Source: Pseudomonas sp. LS.1a
GTDB taxonomy: Bacteria > Pseudomonadota > Gammaproteobacteria > Pseudomonadales > Pseudomonadaceae
NCBI RefSeq assembly: GCF_022533585.1
Contig: NZ_CP092827.1
Span: 5,178,001 to 5,242,000 of the forward strand
Length of the DNA stretch: 64,000 bases
Reading direction: 5' to 3'
A program made the position numbers and the translations under genes. The first letter of the stretch is position 1, and the number at the start of each line of letters is the position of its first letter. Of this stretch, positions 63,438 to 64,000 are shown in pieces. The notes beneath the pieces are model-generated. The model worked only from the letters and a program-made list of their open reading frames with translations, had not been told where the DNA came from and searched no databases.

Positions 63438-64000
63438 ATGAACCTCCGTGCGCAATCGATCCCCGAGCAACGCGAAGCATTGGCTGCCCTGTGCAAAGCC
63501 AGTGGCGACGAGTTGCGCCTGAACGTGTTGCGCGCCCTGGCCAACGACTCGTTCGGCGTGCTGGAGCTGGCGCAGATCTTCGACGTGGGCCAGTCGGGCA
63601 TGAGCCACCACTTGAAGGTGCTGGCCCAGGCCGAGCTGGTGGCGACCCGCCGCGAGGGCAATGCCATCTTCTACCGCCGCGCCCTGCCCGACAGCCTGCG
63701 CCTGGGCGGCCGGCTGCATGCGGCGCTGCTCGAAGAGGTGGATGACCTGACCCTGCCGCCTGACGTGCAGGCGCGCATCGCCCAGGTGCAGCAACGCCGC
63801 GCGGCCACCAGCCAGGACTTCTTCCTGCGCGTGGAAGAGAAGTTCCGTGCCCAGCAAGACCTGATCGCCGGCCTGCCGCAGTACCGCGAAAGCCTGCTGG
63901 CGTTGCTCGACAAACTGAATTTCGACCCGGCCGCCAGCGCCCTGGAGGTCGGCCCCGGCGACGGCGGCTTCCTCCCCGACCTGGCCCGGCGCTTCGCCCA
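63438..64000 (+). CDS. ArsR-family regulator fused to a SAM-dependent methyltransferase (3' end outside window)
   Basis: The visible 187 residues start with an ArsR/SmtB winged helix (about 10-85; LCKASGDELRLNVLRAL and the recognition segment DVGQSGMSHHLKVLAQA) and no metal-binding ELCVCDL motif. A linker helix rich in Arg and Gln (120-150) follows, and then the methyltransferase Rossmann start ALEVGPGDGGFLPDLA (about 166-182) with motif I. The fused layout fits SAM/SAH-dependent regulators near metK in Pseudomonas. The ATG at 63438 has a weak GACTGCCGCACC upstream. The gene is divergent from tktA and controlled presumably by the palindrome at 63372-63399. The gene runs off the window end. 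Confidence 0.87.
   Translation, partial: MNLRAQSIPEQREALAALCKASGDELRLNVLRALANDSFGVLELAQIFDVGQSGMSHHLKVLAQAELVATRREGNAIFYRRALPDSLRLGGRLHAALLEEVDDLTLPPDVQARIAQVQQRRAATSQDFFLRVEEKFRAQQDLIAGLPQYRESLLALLDKLNFDPAASALEVGPGDGGFLPDLARRFA

Overview
The window is chromosomal DNA of a Pseudomonas, almost certainly of the P. putida group. The evidence is high G+C coding sequence (about 68% in a hand-counted line of the acyl-CoA dehydrogenase gene), the many palindromic REP pairs built on the core GCGGG..CCCGCTCCCACAGG, and the gene order: parC/parE with nudF-yqiB-cpdA-yqiA, thiC with tolC, hldE-msbA plus LPS core genes, putP/putA, and epd-pgk-fba with tktA. No tRNA, rRNA, CRISPR array, prophage or insertion sequence was seen.

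Layout. 1-6.4 kb (minus strand): parC start, a membrane retropepsin-like protease, a phytase-like esterase, parE, yqiA, cpdA, a YqiB-type DUF1249 protein and nudF. 6.5-11 kb: an RsiV-like lipoprotein, then cytX and thiC, with a TPP riboswitch heading thiC. 11-18.4 kb: a TolC-like porin, waaA, a LysR regulator, an EmrE-type efflux pump, an FAD oxidoreductase overlapping an aldo/keto reductase, and a protein with a Nudix-like box. 18.5-32 kb: LPS inner membrane and core genes: hldE, msbA, a WaaL-type ligase, a WaaP-like kinase, three glycosyltransferases, a DnpA-like PIG-L deacetylase, a Mig-14 family protein, a WapH-like glycosyltransferase and a carbamoyltransferase. 32-39 kb: rlmJ, then divergent putP and putA around an intergenic region with seven GTTGCA sites, the PutA operator core.

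39.1-41.2 kb is the accessory part. It holds a DUF3077 gene, a frameshifted and truncated sister gene beside a REP pair, a long base-paired leader upstream of that remnant, a perfect 15-bp-arm palindrome, and an A+T-rich two-gene module of unknown function. 41.4-52.6 kb: acyl-CoA dehydrogenase, a TldD/PmbA-type protease pair, an MFS pump, dbpA, a HI0933-type flavoprotein and a YccS-like membrane protein. 52.7-56.5 kb: a periplasmic binding protein, a small winged-helix protein, a YgjP-like metallopeptidase and a REC-PAS-GGDEF-EAL protein. 56.8-63.1 kb: central carbon genes tktA, epd, pgk and fba, with two small lipoprotein genes between pgk and fba. The window ends inside an ArsR-methyltransferase fusion preceded by a perfect 12-bp inverted repeat.

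Together the genes cover DNA decatenation, thiamin pyrimidine synthesis and uptake, LPS core assembly and export, proline catabolism and sugar-phosphate metabolism. The least explained segment is 39.4-41.2 kb.
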